NCBI RefSeq assembly: GCF_018860805.1
Contig: NZ_JAHKQR010000003.1
Span: forward strand, 496,001 to 560,000
Reading direction: 5' to 3'
From: Aestuariibacter sp. A3R04
GTDB taxonomy: Bacteria > Pseudomonadota > Gammaproteobacteria > Enterobacterales > Alteromonadaceae
DNA: 64,000 nt
Of this stretch, positions 1-8,811 are shown in pieces. The notes beneath the pieces were generated by a model. It made no database searches, was not told the DNA's origin, and saw only the letters and a program-made list of their open reading frames with translations. Position 1 is the stretch's first letter. Every line of letters starts with the position of its first letter. The position numbers and the translations under genes are program-made.

Positions 1-103
1 AGCCTGTATCCACGTGTTGGCTGGCGTAAAATTAGCTAAACGCAATGTGCTGTTTTTGTTGGTAGTCACTGCCTTGTTAACCATAACCGGATGGATACTT
101 TGA
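1..103 (+). CDS. C-terminal end of an integral membrane protein (probably AmpE), partial
   Basis: An open frame runs in from the left edge and stops at TGA 101-103. The last 33 residues are mostly hydrophobic (a run like LFLLVVTALLTITGWIL), which fits the last membrane helix of an inner-membrane protein. In many gammaproteobacteria ampE lies just upstream of pdhR on the same strand, so ampE is the likely identity. That is inference from gene order, because too little protein is visible to recognise the family. Confidence 0.45.
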   Translation, partial: ACIHVLAGVKLAKRNVLFLLVVTALLTITGWIL

Positions 104-299
104 CGTCAGTTTATTCACCTGCTGCGCCGCAGCATAAGGCCTGTAGGCGGGTGGCACGTTTCCTTTGGGCAGGTTTATTTCCGCGAAAATCATTCGTATT
201 TCGCTCATCAGACCAGATCGACTTGTTAAAAATTTTCAACAAATTCAACATTTAGAAGTCATACCCGACAAAATGTAAATTAGTTTCGACGGGTGACTA
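104..299. other. Intergenic region upstream of pdhR, no gene seen
   Basis: No convincing reading frame is present. A short GC-rich hairpin (GCTGCG-C-CGCAGC, about 121-133) follows the upstream gene but has no T-run. The rest becomes AT-rich towards the pdhR promoter. Confidence 0.5.
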
Positions 300-353
300 T
301 TTACCTCAATTTCGATCTGGCCTAAACTAGATAGGTAAAATGGTATTACCAAT
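300..353 (+). promoter_or_regulatory. pdhR promoter and PdhR operator
   Basis: A -35-like TTTACC (300-305) and -10-like TAAACT (323-328) are separated by 17 bp. Immediately downstream, at 339-353, lies AATGGTATTACCAAT, a near-perfect palindrome. It matches the known enterobacterial PdhR box ATTGGTNNNACCAAT in 14 of its 15 positions. This placement just past the expected transcription start would let PdhR repress its own operon when pyruvate is low. The box also argues that the pdhR start codon is the later ATG at 423, since an ATG at 354 would abut the operator. Confidence 0.8.
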
Positions 354-422
354 ATGCGGGTGGCAATCAAAGTTGTTTACAATTTGGCCGCCCCTTTTCG
401 TAAGTGGAGAGGCATAACGCGT

Positions 423-1181
423 ATGCGCCAGGGCCGCAAAAAGTTGTCAGATGTGATTACCGAGCAACTGGAATCGATGATTCTGGACGGCACGCTTTTG
501 GCTGGTCAGCAACTGCCCCCCGAGCGGGAGCTGGCAACGCAGTTTGATGTGTCTCGTCCTTCGCTTCGGGAAGCCATAGGTAACCTTCAGGCCAGGGGGT
601 TGGTAGAGCGTAAGCAGGGAGGTGGCACGTTTGTCAGCCACAATCTCAATGCCGCCGTGACAGACCCTCTGATGGCTCTGATTAGCCGCCGCCCTGAAAC
701 ACAATTTGATTTACTGGAGTTTCGGCACGCCCTGGAAGGAATGGCAGCGTACTACGCTGCGCTTCGCGGACAGCCGGAAGACTATCAGGCATTGCAGGCA
801 GCGCTTGATAACTTGCCACAACCAGGCCCTGGGGAAAGTAAACGCCCCCTCGCCGAGGCTGTGGGTGAGTTTTACATGGTGATGGCGCGTGCTTCCCATA
901 ATATGGTGTTGTTGCACGTTATGAGTACCATGCAAACCATGTTAGTTGAGAATATTGAACGCAACTTCGAGATGTTTACCTTGCATCAAAACGATGAGAT
1001 AGACATCAATGCCGAAGTGACGCGACAACGCAAGGAAATACTGGCGGCTATTGCTTCGAGAGATCCGGAAGCCGCCCGTCAGGCGTGTAACGCCCACCTT
1101 GCGCTAATTGAGAAAACCCTCCTGGCGATTAATCAGCGCGACACACGTGTGCAGCGCGCATTAAGACGTCTGGAGATTTAA
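423..1181 (+). CDS. pdhR: Pyruvate dehydrogenase complex repressor PdhR (GntR/FadR family)
   Basis: This is a pyruvate-sensing transcriptional repressor of the pyruvate dehydrogenase operon. An N-terminal winged helix (about residues 5-75) contains PPERELATQFDVSRPSLREAI and GGGTFV, typical of the FadR subgroup. The C-terminal FCD ligand domain includes the E. coli-like stretch LLEFRHALEGMAAYYAALR. The start at 423 is preferred over 354: AGAGG precedes it, it gives the usual length (252 aa against 254 in E. coli), and residues encoded by 354-422 do not resemble the family. It is followed by aceE. A 17-bp palindrome (TTAAGGCC-T-GGCCTTAA, 1178-1194) overlaps the stop codon; its role is unknown. 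Confidence 0.93.
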   Translation: MRQGRKKLSDVITEQLESMILDGTLLAGQQLPPERELATQFDVSRPSLREAIGNLQARGLVERKQGGGTFVSHNLNAAVTDPLMALISRRPETQFDLLEFRHALEGMAAYYAALRGQPEDYQALQAALDNLPQPGPGESKRPLAEAVGEFYMVMARASHNMVLLHVMSTMQTMLVENIERNFEMFTLHQNDEIDINAEVTRQRKEILAAIASRDPEAARQACNAHLALIEKTLLAINQRDTRVQRALRRLEI

Positions 1182-1284
1182 GGCCTGGCCTTAAGCAAAG
1201 AAATACTTGCCGGTTTATAAAGGTAAGAGAAGAAAAACGGTGAGCCGGTTAGGCTCATACACAGTACAACCTAGTTTAGTCTTT

Positions 1285-1319
1285 CCATCCACCGATAAGC
1301 GTCGGTCAGGATGGTTTTT
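1285..1319 (+). terminator. Terminator-like hairpin in the aceE leader
   Basis: CCATCC-ACCGA (1285-1295) pairs with TCGGT-CA-GGATGG (1302-1314) around a 6-nt loop and is followed by TTTTT. This has the form of an intrinsic terminator or attenuator lying between pdhR and aceE, ending about 25 bp before the aceE start. A smaller hairpin (TGAGCC/GGCTCA, 1241-1257) precedes it. It could reduce read-through from pdhR into aceE. Confidence 0.7.
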
Positions 1320-1345
1320 ACTATCAGCAACAATAGGATGGCACC

Positions 1346-4012
1346 ATGACTGAAATGATGCACCAAGATGTGGATCCGCAAGAAACACAAGAATGGCTGG
1401 AGTCGTTAGAGTCAGTATTAGAAGAAGAGGGCGTTGAGCGTGCTCACTTTTTACTTGAATCACTGATTGAAAAAGCACGCAGAAATGGTGCTCACTTGCC
1501 GTATGACGCCACTACGGCCTATATCAACACGATTCCACCAGGACAAGAGCCGACCATGCCTGGTGACCAGACTATTGAAGGAAAAATCCGTAACGCACTG
1601 CGTTGGAATGCCCTGATGATGGTTTTGCGTGCGTCCAAGAAAAACCTTGAATTGGGTGGCCACATTTCCAGTTTCGCGTCGTCGGCGATGCTTTACGATG
1701 TGGGCTTTAATCACTTCTACCGGGCCCCTAACGAAAAAGACGGTGGTGACTATGTGTTTTATCAGGGGCACGTGGCACCGGGTATCTACAGCCGTGCGTT
1801 TATCGAAGGTCGTTTAACAGAAGAGCAATTGGACGGCTTCCGTCAGGAAGTAGACGGTAAAGGTATTTCTTCTTACCCACACCCTAAACTGATGCCAGAC
1901 TTCTGGCAGTTTCCTACTGTTTCCATGGGCCTTGGTCCTATGCAGGCCATTTATTTAGCCCGTTTCTTAAAGTATCTCACTGACCGTGGTATCAAAGATT
2001 GCTCTGAGCAACGTGTGTGGTGTTACATGGGCGACGGTGAGTGTGATGAGCCGGAAAGCCTGGGTGCTATCGGTCTTGCTGCCCGTGAAGGCCTGGACAA
2101 CCTGACGTTTGTGATTAACTGTAACCTGCAGCGCCTTGACGGCCCTGTGCGTGGTAACGGCAAAATCATTCAGGAACTGGAAGGTACGTTCCGCGGCGCT
2201 GGTTGGGAAGTTATCAAGGTTATATGGGGGCGTTACTGGGATCCTCTGCTCGCCCGCGATACCTCTGGCAAGCTTTTGGACCTCATGAATGAAACCATTG
2301 ACGGCGAATACCAAAACTGTAAAGCGAAAGGCGGAGCCTACACGCGCGAGAAGTTCTTCGGTAAATACCCAGAGCTGAAAGAAATGGTGTCGAATATGTC
2401 AGATGAAGACATCTGGCGTCTGAACCGCGGTGGTCACGACCCGGTTAAAGTTTACGCGGCATATGACCGCGCAACAAAAACCAAAGGCCGTCCACAGGTA
2501 ATCTTAGCGAAAACTGTTAAGGGTTACGGTATGGGCGCATCTGGTGAAGGTAAAAACATTGCCCACCAGGTTAAGAAAATGGATGCTGAGGCCGTAAAAC
2601 AGTATCGCGACCGTTTCAATATTCCAGTATCTGACGAAGCGCTGGCTGATTTACCGTACTACAAGTTCGATGAAGACAGCGAAGAGATGAAATATCTGCG
2701 CGCCCGTCGTGAAGCACTTCACGGCTACATGCCGGTGCGTCGCGCCAAAGCATCAGAAGAGTTGCCTGCACCAGCGATGAAAGCCTTTGAGGCGGTGACA
2801 AAAGGCTCGGGAGATCGTGAAATCTCCACCACTATGGCATTTGTTCGCGTCCTTACTGCACTGCTTAAAGACAAGCAAATTGGTAAGCGCATCGTACCTA
2901 TTATTCCTGATGAGGCCCGTACATTTGGTATGGAAGGTTTGTTCCGTCAGGTAGGTATTTATTCTTCACAAGGTCAAAAATACGAACCACAGGATTCCGA
3001 TCAGGTGGCGTATTACCGCGAAGATAAAAAAGGTCAGGTTCTGCAGGAAGGCATCAACGAGCTGGGCGCGATGGCATCCTGGCTGGCAGCGGGTACCTCG
3101 TACAGTACCAACGATTTGCCAATGGTTCCGTTCTATATTTACTATTCCATGTTTGGTTTCCAACGCGTCGGAGACCTGGCGTGGGCCGCAGGCGATTCCC
3201 GTACCCGTGGATTCCTGGTAGGTGGCACAGCCGGACGCACCACGCTGAACGGTGAAGGTTTACAGCACCAGGATGGGCATTCCCATACTCAGGCTGCGCT
3301 CATCCCGAACTGTGTCAGCTACGACCCAACATACGGTTATGAAGTGGCTGTGATTGTACAGGATGGTTTGCGACGCATGCTGGAAGAACAGGAAGATGTG
3401 TTCTACTACCTCACAGTAATGAACGAAAACTACAAGCAGCCGGCAATGCCTAAGGGTGTTGAAGAAGGTATTGTCAAAGGTATCTATAAGCTTGACACCG
3501 TTGGCAAGAGCAAGCAGAAAGTGAAACTGCTGAGTTCGGGGACCATTCTTGAACAGGTTCGCGAAGCAGCCGAGAAGCTGTCTTCAGATTACGGTGTAGA
3601 AGCAGAGGTATACAGCGTAACGTCGTTTAACGAACTGGCCCGTGATGGTCAGAACTGTGACCGTTACAACATGTTGCATCCAGATGCAGAGGCGAAAGTG
3701 CCATACATCACCGAAGTGTTGAACGACGGAAACGATGGCCCGACTATCGCGGCAACAGACTACATCAAAAACTACGCTGAGCAGGTACGTGATTTTGTAC
3801 CAGGTGCATACCGCGTGCTGGGTACTGATGGCTTTGGCCGTTCAGACAGCCGTGCAAACCTGCGTCGTCACTTTGAGGTTGATGCTGCATACGTAACTTA
3901 CGCTGCGCTGTACGAACTGTACAAAGCGGGTGACGTTGATGCCAAGACATTGTCAAAAGCAATGACTGATCTGGGTATTGATGCCGAGAAAGTTAACCCA
4001 CTTTACGCTTAA
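1346..4012 (+). CDS. aceE: Pyruvate dehydrogenase E1 component (homodimeric type)
   Basis: AceE is the thiamine-diphosphate enzyme that decarboxylates pyruvate and reductively acetylates the lipoyl groups of AceF, in the cytoplasmic pyruvate dehydrogenase complex. At 888 aa it matches the E. coli enzyme (887 aa). The ThDP-binding motif GDGECDEPES begins near residue 229 and is followed by NCNLQRLDGPVRGNGKI. Other family landmarks such as GGTAGRTTLNGEGLQHQDGH are present. The ATG at 1346 is preceded by AGGATGG. aceF follows 20 bp later in the same operon. Confidence 0.98.
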   Translation: MTEMMHQDVDPQETQEWLESLESVLEEEGVERAHFLLESLIEKARRNGAHLPYDATTAYINTIPPGQEPTMPGDQTIEGKIRNALRWNALMMVLRASKKNLELGGHISSFASSAMLYDVGFNHFYRAPNEKDGGDYVFYQGHVAPGIYSRAFIEGRLTEEQLDGFRQEVDGKGISSYPHPKLMPDFWQFPTVSMGLGPMQAIYLARFLKYLTDRGIKDCSEQRVWCYMGDGECDEPESLGAIGLAAREGLDNLTFVINCNLQRLDGPVRGNGKIIQELEGTFRGAGWEVIKVIWGRYWDPLLARDTSGKLLDLMNETIDGEYQNCKAKGGAYTREKFFGKYPELKEMVSNMSDEDIWRLNRGGHDPVKVYAAYDRATKTKGRPQVILAKTVKGYGMGASGEGKNIAHQVKKMDAEAVKQYRDRFNIPVSDEALADLPYYKFDEDSEEMKYLRARREALHGYMPVRRAKASEELPAPAMKAFEAVTKGSGDREISTTMAFVRVLTALLKDKQIGKRIVPIIPDEARTFGMEGLFRQVGIYSSQGQKYEPQDSDQVAYYREDKKGQVLQEGINELGAMASWLAAGTSYSTNDLPMVPFYIYYSMFGFQRVGDLAWAAGDSRTRGFLVGGTAGRTTLNGEGLQHQDGHSHTQAALIPNCVSYDPTYGYEVAVIVQDGLRRMLEEQEDVFYYLTVMNENYKQPAMPKGVEEGIVKGIYKLDTVGKSKQKVKLLSSGTILEQVREAAEKLSSDYGVEAEVYSVTSFNELARDGQNCDRYNMLHPDAEAKVPYITEVLNDGNDGPTIAATDYIKNYAEQVRDFVPGAYRVLGTDGFGRSDSRANLRRHFEVDAAYVTYAALYELYKAGDVDAKTLSKAMTDLGIDAEKVNPLYA

Positions 4013-4032
4013 GGAAAGGGAGACTAACGAAC

Positions 4033-6015
4033 ATGGCAGATATTAAAGACGTTCTCGTACCGGATCTGGGTGAAGATTCGGTAGAAGTAATCGAAATTTG
4101 CGTGGCAGTGGGCGATTCTGTAGAAGCAGAAGACGCACTGGTCACGGTAGAAAGTGACAAAGCCAGCATGGACATCCCTGCGCCGTTTGCCGGTAAGGTA
4201 TCTGCGCTGAATGTCAGCGTCGGCGATAAGATTTCTGAAGGCGATCTGCTGGCGAAACTGGAAGCGGCGGGTGCTGCTGACAGTGCGCCTGCTGCTGAGG
4301 AAAAGCCAGCAGAATCCGCGCCGCAGGCTGAAACGCCGAAACAGGAAGCTGCTCCTGCAGCGCCTTCAGGTGGTAGCTCTGTGATTGATGTCACTGTACC
4401 GGATATTGGTGATGCCGCTGACGTAGATGTGATCGAAATTCTGGTAGCCGAAGGCGACACCGTTGAAGCGGAAGATGGCCTGATCACACTGGAAACTGAT
4501 AAAGCGACCATGGACGTACCTTCGCCGCAAGCAGGTAAGGTCGTCAGTTTGAAAGTCAAAGAAGGCGACAAGGTATCCGAAGGTTCTTTGGTGCTAACTC
4601 TGGAAGTGGGTGGTGGCGAAGTCGCTGCGCCAGCCGAGGATTCTGCAACAACTCAAGCATCAACTCCTGCTGCCAGGTCAGCAGCGGTCACAGAAGACGC
4701 GCCGGTTGAAGAAGCTGCGGAAGAAGAAATTGAAGTACAGGTACCTGATATCGGTGGCGATACTGACGTAGACGTCATTGAAATTTTGGTAGCCGAAGGC
4801 GATACCGTGGAAGCGGAAGATGGTTTGATTACCCTGGAAACGGATAAAGCCACCATGGACGTACCTGCCCCTAAAGCGGGTACCGTGACTAAACTGCTGA
4901 TTAAGCAGGGTGACAAAGCCTCTCAGGGTACGCCGGTAATTATGCTGAAAGTAAAAGGCGCGGCCAAACCTGCTGCACCTAAAGCTGAAAGTAAGCCTGC
5001 TGCTCCGGCGCCTGCCGGCAATGCACCACAGCAAAAAGCGCCGCCGGTTCCTCATCATCCGTCTGCAGGCAACAAGCCTAAGAGCGGTAAAGTACATGCA
5101 TCTCCGTCGGTTCGTCGTCTGGCCCGTGAATTCGGAGTCGACCTGACTCAGGTTGATGCAACCGGACGTAAAGGCCGTATTCTGAAAGAAGATATACAGG
5201 CTTACGTGAAACATGAACTGGCTCGTCCGAAAGCAACTGCAGGTGCTGTTGCCCAAGGTAGCGGCGGCGGTTTACAGGTTATTGCGCCGCCTAAAGTAGA
5301 CTTCTCTAAATTCGGTGAGGTTGAAGAGAAGCCGCTGACGCGTATTCAGAAAATATCCGGACCGAATCTGCATCGCAACTGGGTAACTATTCCACACGTT
5401 ACCCAATTCGAAGAAGCGGATATCACTGATTTGGAAGCTTTCCGCAAGGATCAAAACAAGCTGGCTGAGAAGAAAAAGCTGGGTGTGAAGATCACGCCGC
5501 TGGTATTTATGATGAAAGCTGTCGCCGATGCACTGAAAGCCTATCCTGTATTTAATACATCGCTTTCGGCGGACGGTGAGTCTTTAATTCAGAAAAAATA
5601 CTACCATATCGGTATTGCAGTAGACACGCCAGGAGGCCTGGTTGTACCTGTAGTGCGTGATGTTGACAAGAAAGGCATCATAGAGATTTCCAAAGAGCTT
5701 ATGGAAATCAGTGTGAAAGCCCGTGATGGTAAGTTAAAAGCTGCCGACATGCAGGGCAGTTGTTTCACCATTTCAAGCTTAGGCGGTATCGGTGGTACAG
5801 CGTTTACGCCTATTGTAAATGCACCTGATGTGGCTATTTTAGGTGTCTCGAAAAGCGATATTAAGCCTAAGTGGAACGGCAAAGAGTTTGAACCTCGTCT
5901 GATGGTGCCATTATCGCTGTCATACGACCATCGTGTTATTGACGGCGCGGTAGCAGCGAGGTTTGCTGTACACTTAAAAGCAGTATTGGAAGACATGCGT
6001 CAAATGCTGCTTTAG
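4033..6015 (+). CDS. aceF: Dihydrolipoamide acetyltransferase (pyruvate dehydrogenase E2)
   Basis: AceF forms the core of the pyruvate dehydrogenase complex and transfers the acetyl group to CoA. Three lipoyl domains sit in tandem, with lipoylated lysines in ESDKAS, ETDKAT and ETDKAT motifs (about residues 42, 157 and 272). They are joined by Ala/Pro-rich linkers. A peripheral-subunit-binding domain follows (about 354-392, SVRRLAREFGVDLTQV), then the catalytic domain ending with the active-site motif SYDHRVIDGA near residue 629. At 660 aa it resembles the three-lipoyl E. coli form (630 aa). Lipoyl domains 2 and 3 are nearly identical in sequence, which makes the stretch prone to recombination. 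Confidence 0.98.
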   Translation: MADIKDVLVPDLGEDSVEVIEICVAVGDSVEAEDALVTVESDKASMDIPAPFAGKVSALNVSVGDKISEGDLLAKLEAAGAADSAPAAEEKPAESAPQAETPKQEAAPAAPSGGSSVIDVTVPDIGDAADVDVIEILVAEGDTVEAEDGLITLETDKATMDVPSPQAGKVVSLKVKEGDKVSEGSLVLTLEVGGGEVAAPAEDSATTQASTPAARSAAVTEDAPVEEAAEEEIEVQVPDIGGDTDVDVIEILVAEGDTVEAEDGLITLETDKATMDVPAPKAGTVTKLLIKQGDKASQGTPVIMLKVKGAAKPAAPKAESKPAAPAPAGNAPQQKAPPVPHHPSAGNKPKSGKVHASPSVRRLAREFGVDLTQVDATGRKGRILKEDIQAYVKHELARPKATAGAVAQGSGGGLQVIAPPKVDFSKFGEVEEKPLTRIQKISGPNLHRNWVTIPHVTQFEEADITDLEAFRKDQNKLAEKKKLGVKITPLVFMMKAVADALKAYPVFNTSLSADGESLIQKKYYHIGIAVDTPGGLVVPVVRDVDKKGIIEISKELMEISVKARDGKLKAADMQGSCFTISSLGGIGGTAFTPIVNAPDVAILGVSKSDIKPKWNGKEFEPRLMVPLSLSYDHRVIDGAVAARFAVHLKAVLEDMRQMLL

Positions 6016-6024
6016 CGATAATGT

Positions 6025-6051
6025 AAAGGGGAGGTTGTAAGCCTCCCCTTT
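6025..6051 (+). terminator. Hairpin after aceF
   Basis: AAAGGGGAGG (6025-6034) pairs with CCTCCCCTTT (6042-6051) over a 7-nt loop. The stem is strong but there is no long T-run, so it may only partly terminate or may stabilise the aceEF mRNA 3' end. Confidence 0.6.
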
Positions 6052-6070
6052 GTGATATTTATTGGATATA

Positions 6071-6130
6071 AAGCCGTGTTGGCTTTACGGGGTTACAAGC
6101 CCTCGTTACAATCGGTAACGTATATTATTC
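6071..6130 (+). promoter_or_regulatory. Possible lpdA promoter/operator region
   Basis: Two inverted repeats lie between aceF and lpdA: AAGCC-GTGTT-GGCTT (6071-6085) and CGTTAC-AATCG-GTAACG (6104-6120). lpd usually has its own promoter because its product also serves 2-oxoglutarate dehydrogenase and the glycine cleavage system. These repeats could be regulator sites, but I do not recognise a specific regulator. Confidence 0.35.
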
Positions 6131-6157
6131 AAATGTTTGGACAGATTTGAGGTCACA

Positions 6158-7576
6158 ATGAGCGAAATTAAAACGCAATTGGTGGTACTGGGCGGTGGCC
6201 CTGGCGGTTACTCAGCGGCATTCCGTGCTGCAGATTTAGGTATAGAGACAGTTATTGTCGATTCACGCGATACACTTGGTGGCGTGTGTCTTAACATAGG
6301 TTGTATTCCTTCAAAAGCGCTGCTGCACGTTGCTAAAGTGATGAAAGAAGCGAAGCACTTAGCCAGTCACGGTGTTACGTTCGGCGAGCCGACCATCGAT
6401 TTAGACAAAATCCGCGAATACAAAGACAGTGTGGTTGCCAAACTTACTGGTGGCCTGGGCGGTATGTCTAAAATGCGTAAAACCAAGCATATTCAGGGTT
6501 ACGGTAAGTTTACCGGTGCGAATACGCTGGAAGTAGAAGGGAAAGATGGCAAAACAACCATTACCTTCGAAAAGGCCATTATTGCCGCAGGCTCAGAACC
6601 AGTGTCGCTGCCTTTCATTCCTGAGGATGACCGTGTAATCGATTCAACCGGTGCACTGGAAATGAAAGATATTCCAGAGAAAATGCTGGTTTTAGGTGGT
6701 GGTATCATCGGCCTTGAGATGGGTACCGTATACGAAGCGTTGGGCTCAAAAATTGATGTTGTAGAATTCCTCGATCAACTGATCCCGGCTGCAGACAAAG
6801 ACATCATGAAAGTCTTTATGAAAGACTATAAAGACAAGTTCAACATCATGCTGGAGACTAAGGTTACTGCGGTTGAAGCAAAAGACGATGGTCTGTATGT
6901 ATCATTTGAAGGCAAAAACGCACCTAAAGAACCTGTTCGCTATGACAAAGTCCTGGTTGCGGTGGGTCGTCGTCCTAACGGTAAACTGGTTGGCGCAGAA
7001 ACGGCGGGCGTTGCCGTTGATGAGCGTGGTTTTATCAATGTTGATAAGCAAATGAAAACCAACGTAGACCACATCTACGCCATTGGTGATTTAGTTGGTC
7101 AGCCTATGCTTGCGCACAAAGCCGTTCACGAAGGTCATGTTGCCGCTGAAGTTATTGCCGGTAAGAAGCACTTCTTCGACCCGCGCTGTATTCCTTCTGT
7201 TGCCTACACTGAGCCAGAAGTTGCCTGGGTTGGTTTAACTGAGAAAGAAGCAAAGGAACAGGGCATAGCCTATGAAACAGCAGTGTTCCCTTGGGCTGCA
7301 TCTGGTCGTGCCATTGCTTCTGATGCCACGAACGGTATGACGAAGATGATTTTCGAAAAAGACACCGCTCGTGTGATTGGTGGTGCTATGGTAGGAACCA
7401 ACGCCGGTGAAATGCTGGGCGAAATAGGCCTTGCTATCGAAATGGGTGCTGATGCAGAAGATGTTGCATTAACTATTCACGCCCACCCAACACTTAACGA
7501 GTCTATTGGCTTGGCATCTGAAATCTTCGAAGGCAGTATTACTGACCTGCCTAACCCCAAGGCAAAGAAAAAGTAA
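6158..7576 (+). CDS. lpdA: Dihydrolipoyl dehydrogenase (E3)
   Basis: This FAD enzyme reoxidises dihydrolipoyl groups with NAD+. It serves pyruvate dehydrogenase, 2-oxoglutarate dehydrogenase and the glycine cleavage system, whose T, H and P genes lie at 30.7-35.2 kb. The N-terminal FAD motif GGGPGGYSAA, the redox disulphide GGVCLNIGCIPSK (about residues 40-52), the NAD motif GGGIIGLEMG and the C-terminal IHAHPTLNES with the catalytic His are all visible. The start at 6158 (MSEIKTQ) is chosen over a TTG at 6137 because GAGG lies at the right distance and the N-terminus aligns with E. coli Lpd. Confidence 0.97.
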   Translation: MSEIKTQLVVLGGGPGGYSAAFRAADLGIETVIVDSRDTLGGVCLNIGCIPSKALLHVAKVMKEAKHLASHGVTFGEPTIDLDKIREYKDSVVAKLTGGLGGMSKMRKTKHIQGYGKFTGANTLEVEGKDGKTTITFEKAIIAAGSEPVSLPFIPEDDRVIDSTGALEMKDIPEKMLVLGGGIIGLEMGTVYEALGSKIDVVEFLDQLIPAADKDIMKVFMKDYKDKFNIMLETKVTAVEAKDDGLYVSFEGKNAPKEPVRYDKVLVAVGRRPNGKLVGAETAGVAVDERGFINVDKQMKTNVDHIYAIGDLVGQPMLAHKAVHEGHVAAEVIAGKKHFFDPRCIPSVAYTEPEVAWVGLTEKEAKEQGIAYETAVFPWAASGRAIASDATNGMTKMIFEKDTARVIGGAMVGTNAGEMLGEIGLAIEMGADAEDVALTIHAHPTLNESIGLASEIFEGSITDLPNPKAKKK

Positions 7577-7590
7577 GTATACGCTAACAT

Positions 7591-7619
7591 AAAAAAACGA
7601 GGCATTGCCTCGTTTTTTT
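7591..7619. terminator. Intrinsic terminator after lpdA, probably bidirectional
   Basis: AAAAAAACGAGGC pairs with GCCTCGTTTTTTT around an ATT loop. The T-run on one strand and A-run on the other fit termination of lpdA (+) and of the convergent LysR gene (-). Confidence 0.9.
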
Positions 7620-7631
7620 ATGTCTCACGTT

Positions 7632-8678
7632 TTAGTTGATTTTTGCCGTTGGAACAGGTTTAGGCGTAACTGTCAGGTTGCTCTCACACTGTTTGCTTAC
7701 CTGTTTCGCCTTCATTGATTTAACGGTTTCCGGGCAGTATCCTTTACGGCAGCATTGGGCTAATCTCGCTTCGTGTTGGGCACAGCGTTCGAGAATAATG
7801 CGCACGACGTGTTTTCTAAGCCATTGCAAACCCTGATCGATGTCCTGACGCTTGTGCCATAGTATTGCTAAAGGTGTAGGCTGAATTTCTACCGGGGTTT
7901 CAAAAACGGCTAATCGCCCGGAAAATATATCGTCTTCAACTACCAGTGATGGTGCGACACAAATGAGATCACTTTGTTCCAGCAGAGGGGGGACATTGTA
8001 AAAGTCGTTAACGGTCATGGCGATGCGCCGTCTCAGTCCAAGATTGTTAAGTACCTGATCCGTTGGCCCGTTTATGTCACCAGTGATTGATACCAGCAGA
8101 TGATCGGCTTTCACAAAGTCTTCCAATGTAAGTCGTTCATTGGCTAGAGGATGACCTGGACGCATAACAACAACATATTGTGGATCTATCAGATGTTCAT
8201 TGCGGATCACGGAACTGGGTTGCACAAATTTGGTAATGGCAAGCTCAGCTTCTGCGTCTTTTAAGATTTTTTCACAGTCGAGGTTGGAGTTTGGAATCGC
8301 GTGGATATTTATACCCGGCGCTTCACGTTCGATAATTTGACGCAACGGCCCCCATACCATATTGACTAGTGTATCTGTGGCAGCAATGCGAAACGTACGA
8401 CGGGATGTGCCGGGTTCAAATATGGCTGGGTTCACCGCATTTTCCAGTTCGCTGAGCGGATGTTGGATTTGCCCCCATAAGTTTCTTGCAAACGTAGTGG
8501 GTTGAATTCCTCGCCCATCTTTAACAAATAGCTCATCGCCCCAAGCCGTACGCATGCGTGATAACGCATTAGATACAGCCGGCTGGGTCATGGCTAAGCG
8601 GTCAGCTGCCCGGGTGATGGCGCCTTCTGTCATAATGGCGTCAAATATCATAAGTAGGCTCAGATCTTGGGTTTTCAC
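7632..8678 (-). CDS. LysR-family transcriptional regulator with a Cys-rich C-terminal tail
   Basis: The N-terminal helix-turn-helix (about residues 1-60, ITRAADRLAMTQPAVSNALSRMR) and the substrate-binding domain are typical of LysR regulators of the NodD/LeuO-like type. The gene is divergent from an RND efflux operon that starts 133 bp away, so it probably controls that pump. At 348 aa it is about 40 residues longer than usual. The extra C-terminal tail contains several cysteines (CAQHEARLAQCCRKGYC and a later C), which could bind a metal or sense redox state. That role is inference. The effector is not recognisable. Confidence 0.88.
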   Translation of the reverse strand: MKTQDLSLLMIFDAIMTEGAITRAADRLAMTQPAVSNALSRMRTAWGDELFVKDGRGIQPTTFARNLWGQIQHPLSELENAVNPAIFEPGTSRRTFRIAATDTLVNMVWGPLRQIIEREAPGINIHAIPNSNLDCEKILKDAEAELAITKFVQPSSVIRNEHLIDPQYVVVMRPGHPLANERLTLEDFVKADHLLVSITGDINGPTDQVLNNLGLRRRIAMTVNDFYNVPPLLEQSDLICVAPSLVVEDDIFSGRLAVFETPVEIQPTPLAILWHKRQDIDQGLQWLRKHVVRIILERCAQHEARLAQCCRKGYCPETVKSMKAKQVSKQCESNLTVTPKPVPTAKIN

Positions 8679-8689
8679 GTGCGTATTCC

Positions 8690-8770
8690 TCTCGGTACTT
8701 TCATTTAATATATAATATAGGGTGATGTGTTGTATATAAATATATAATTATTTTTATTTGTTTTGGCTGT
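8690..8770. promoter_or_regulatory. Divergent promoter region of the LysR gene and RND operon
   Basis: This very AT-rich stretch carries imperfect inverted AT repeats (TATATAATATA near 8708 and TATATAAATATATA near 8735) between the two divergent genes. It is the expected place for a LysR operator and overlapping promoters. Individual -35/-10 boxes cannot be assigned reliably. Confidence 0.5.
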
Positions 8771-8811
8771 GCATAATGCCCGCAAATCAACTTGAATGAG
8801 AATGCCAAAAC

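Noticed and set aside
4678..5256. 192-aa minus-strand frame inside aceF
   Set aside because: Antisense shadow of the repetitive, GC-biased lipoyl and linker coding sequence.
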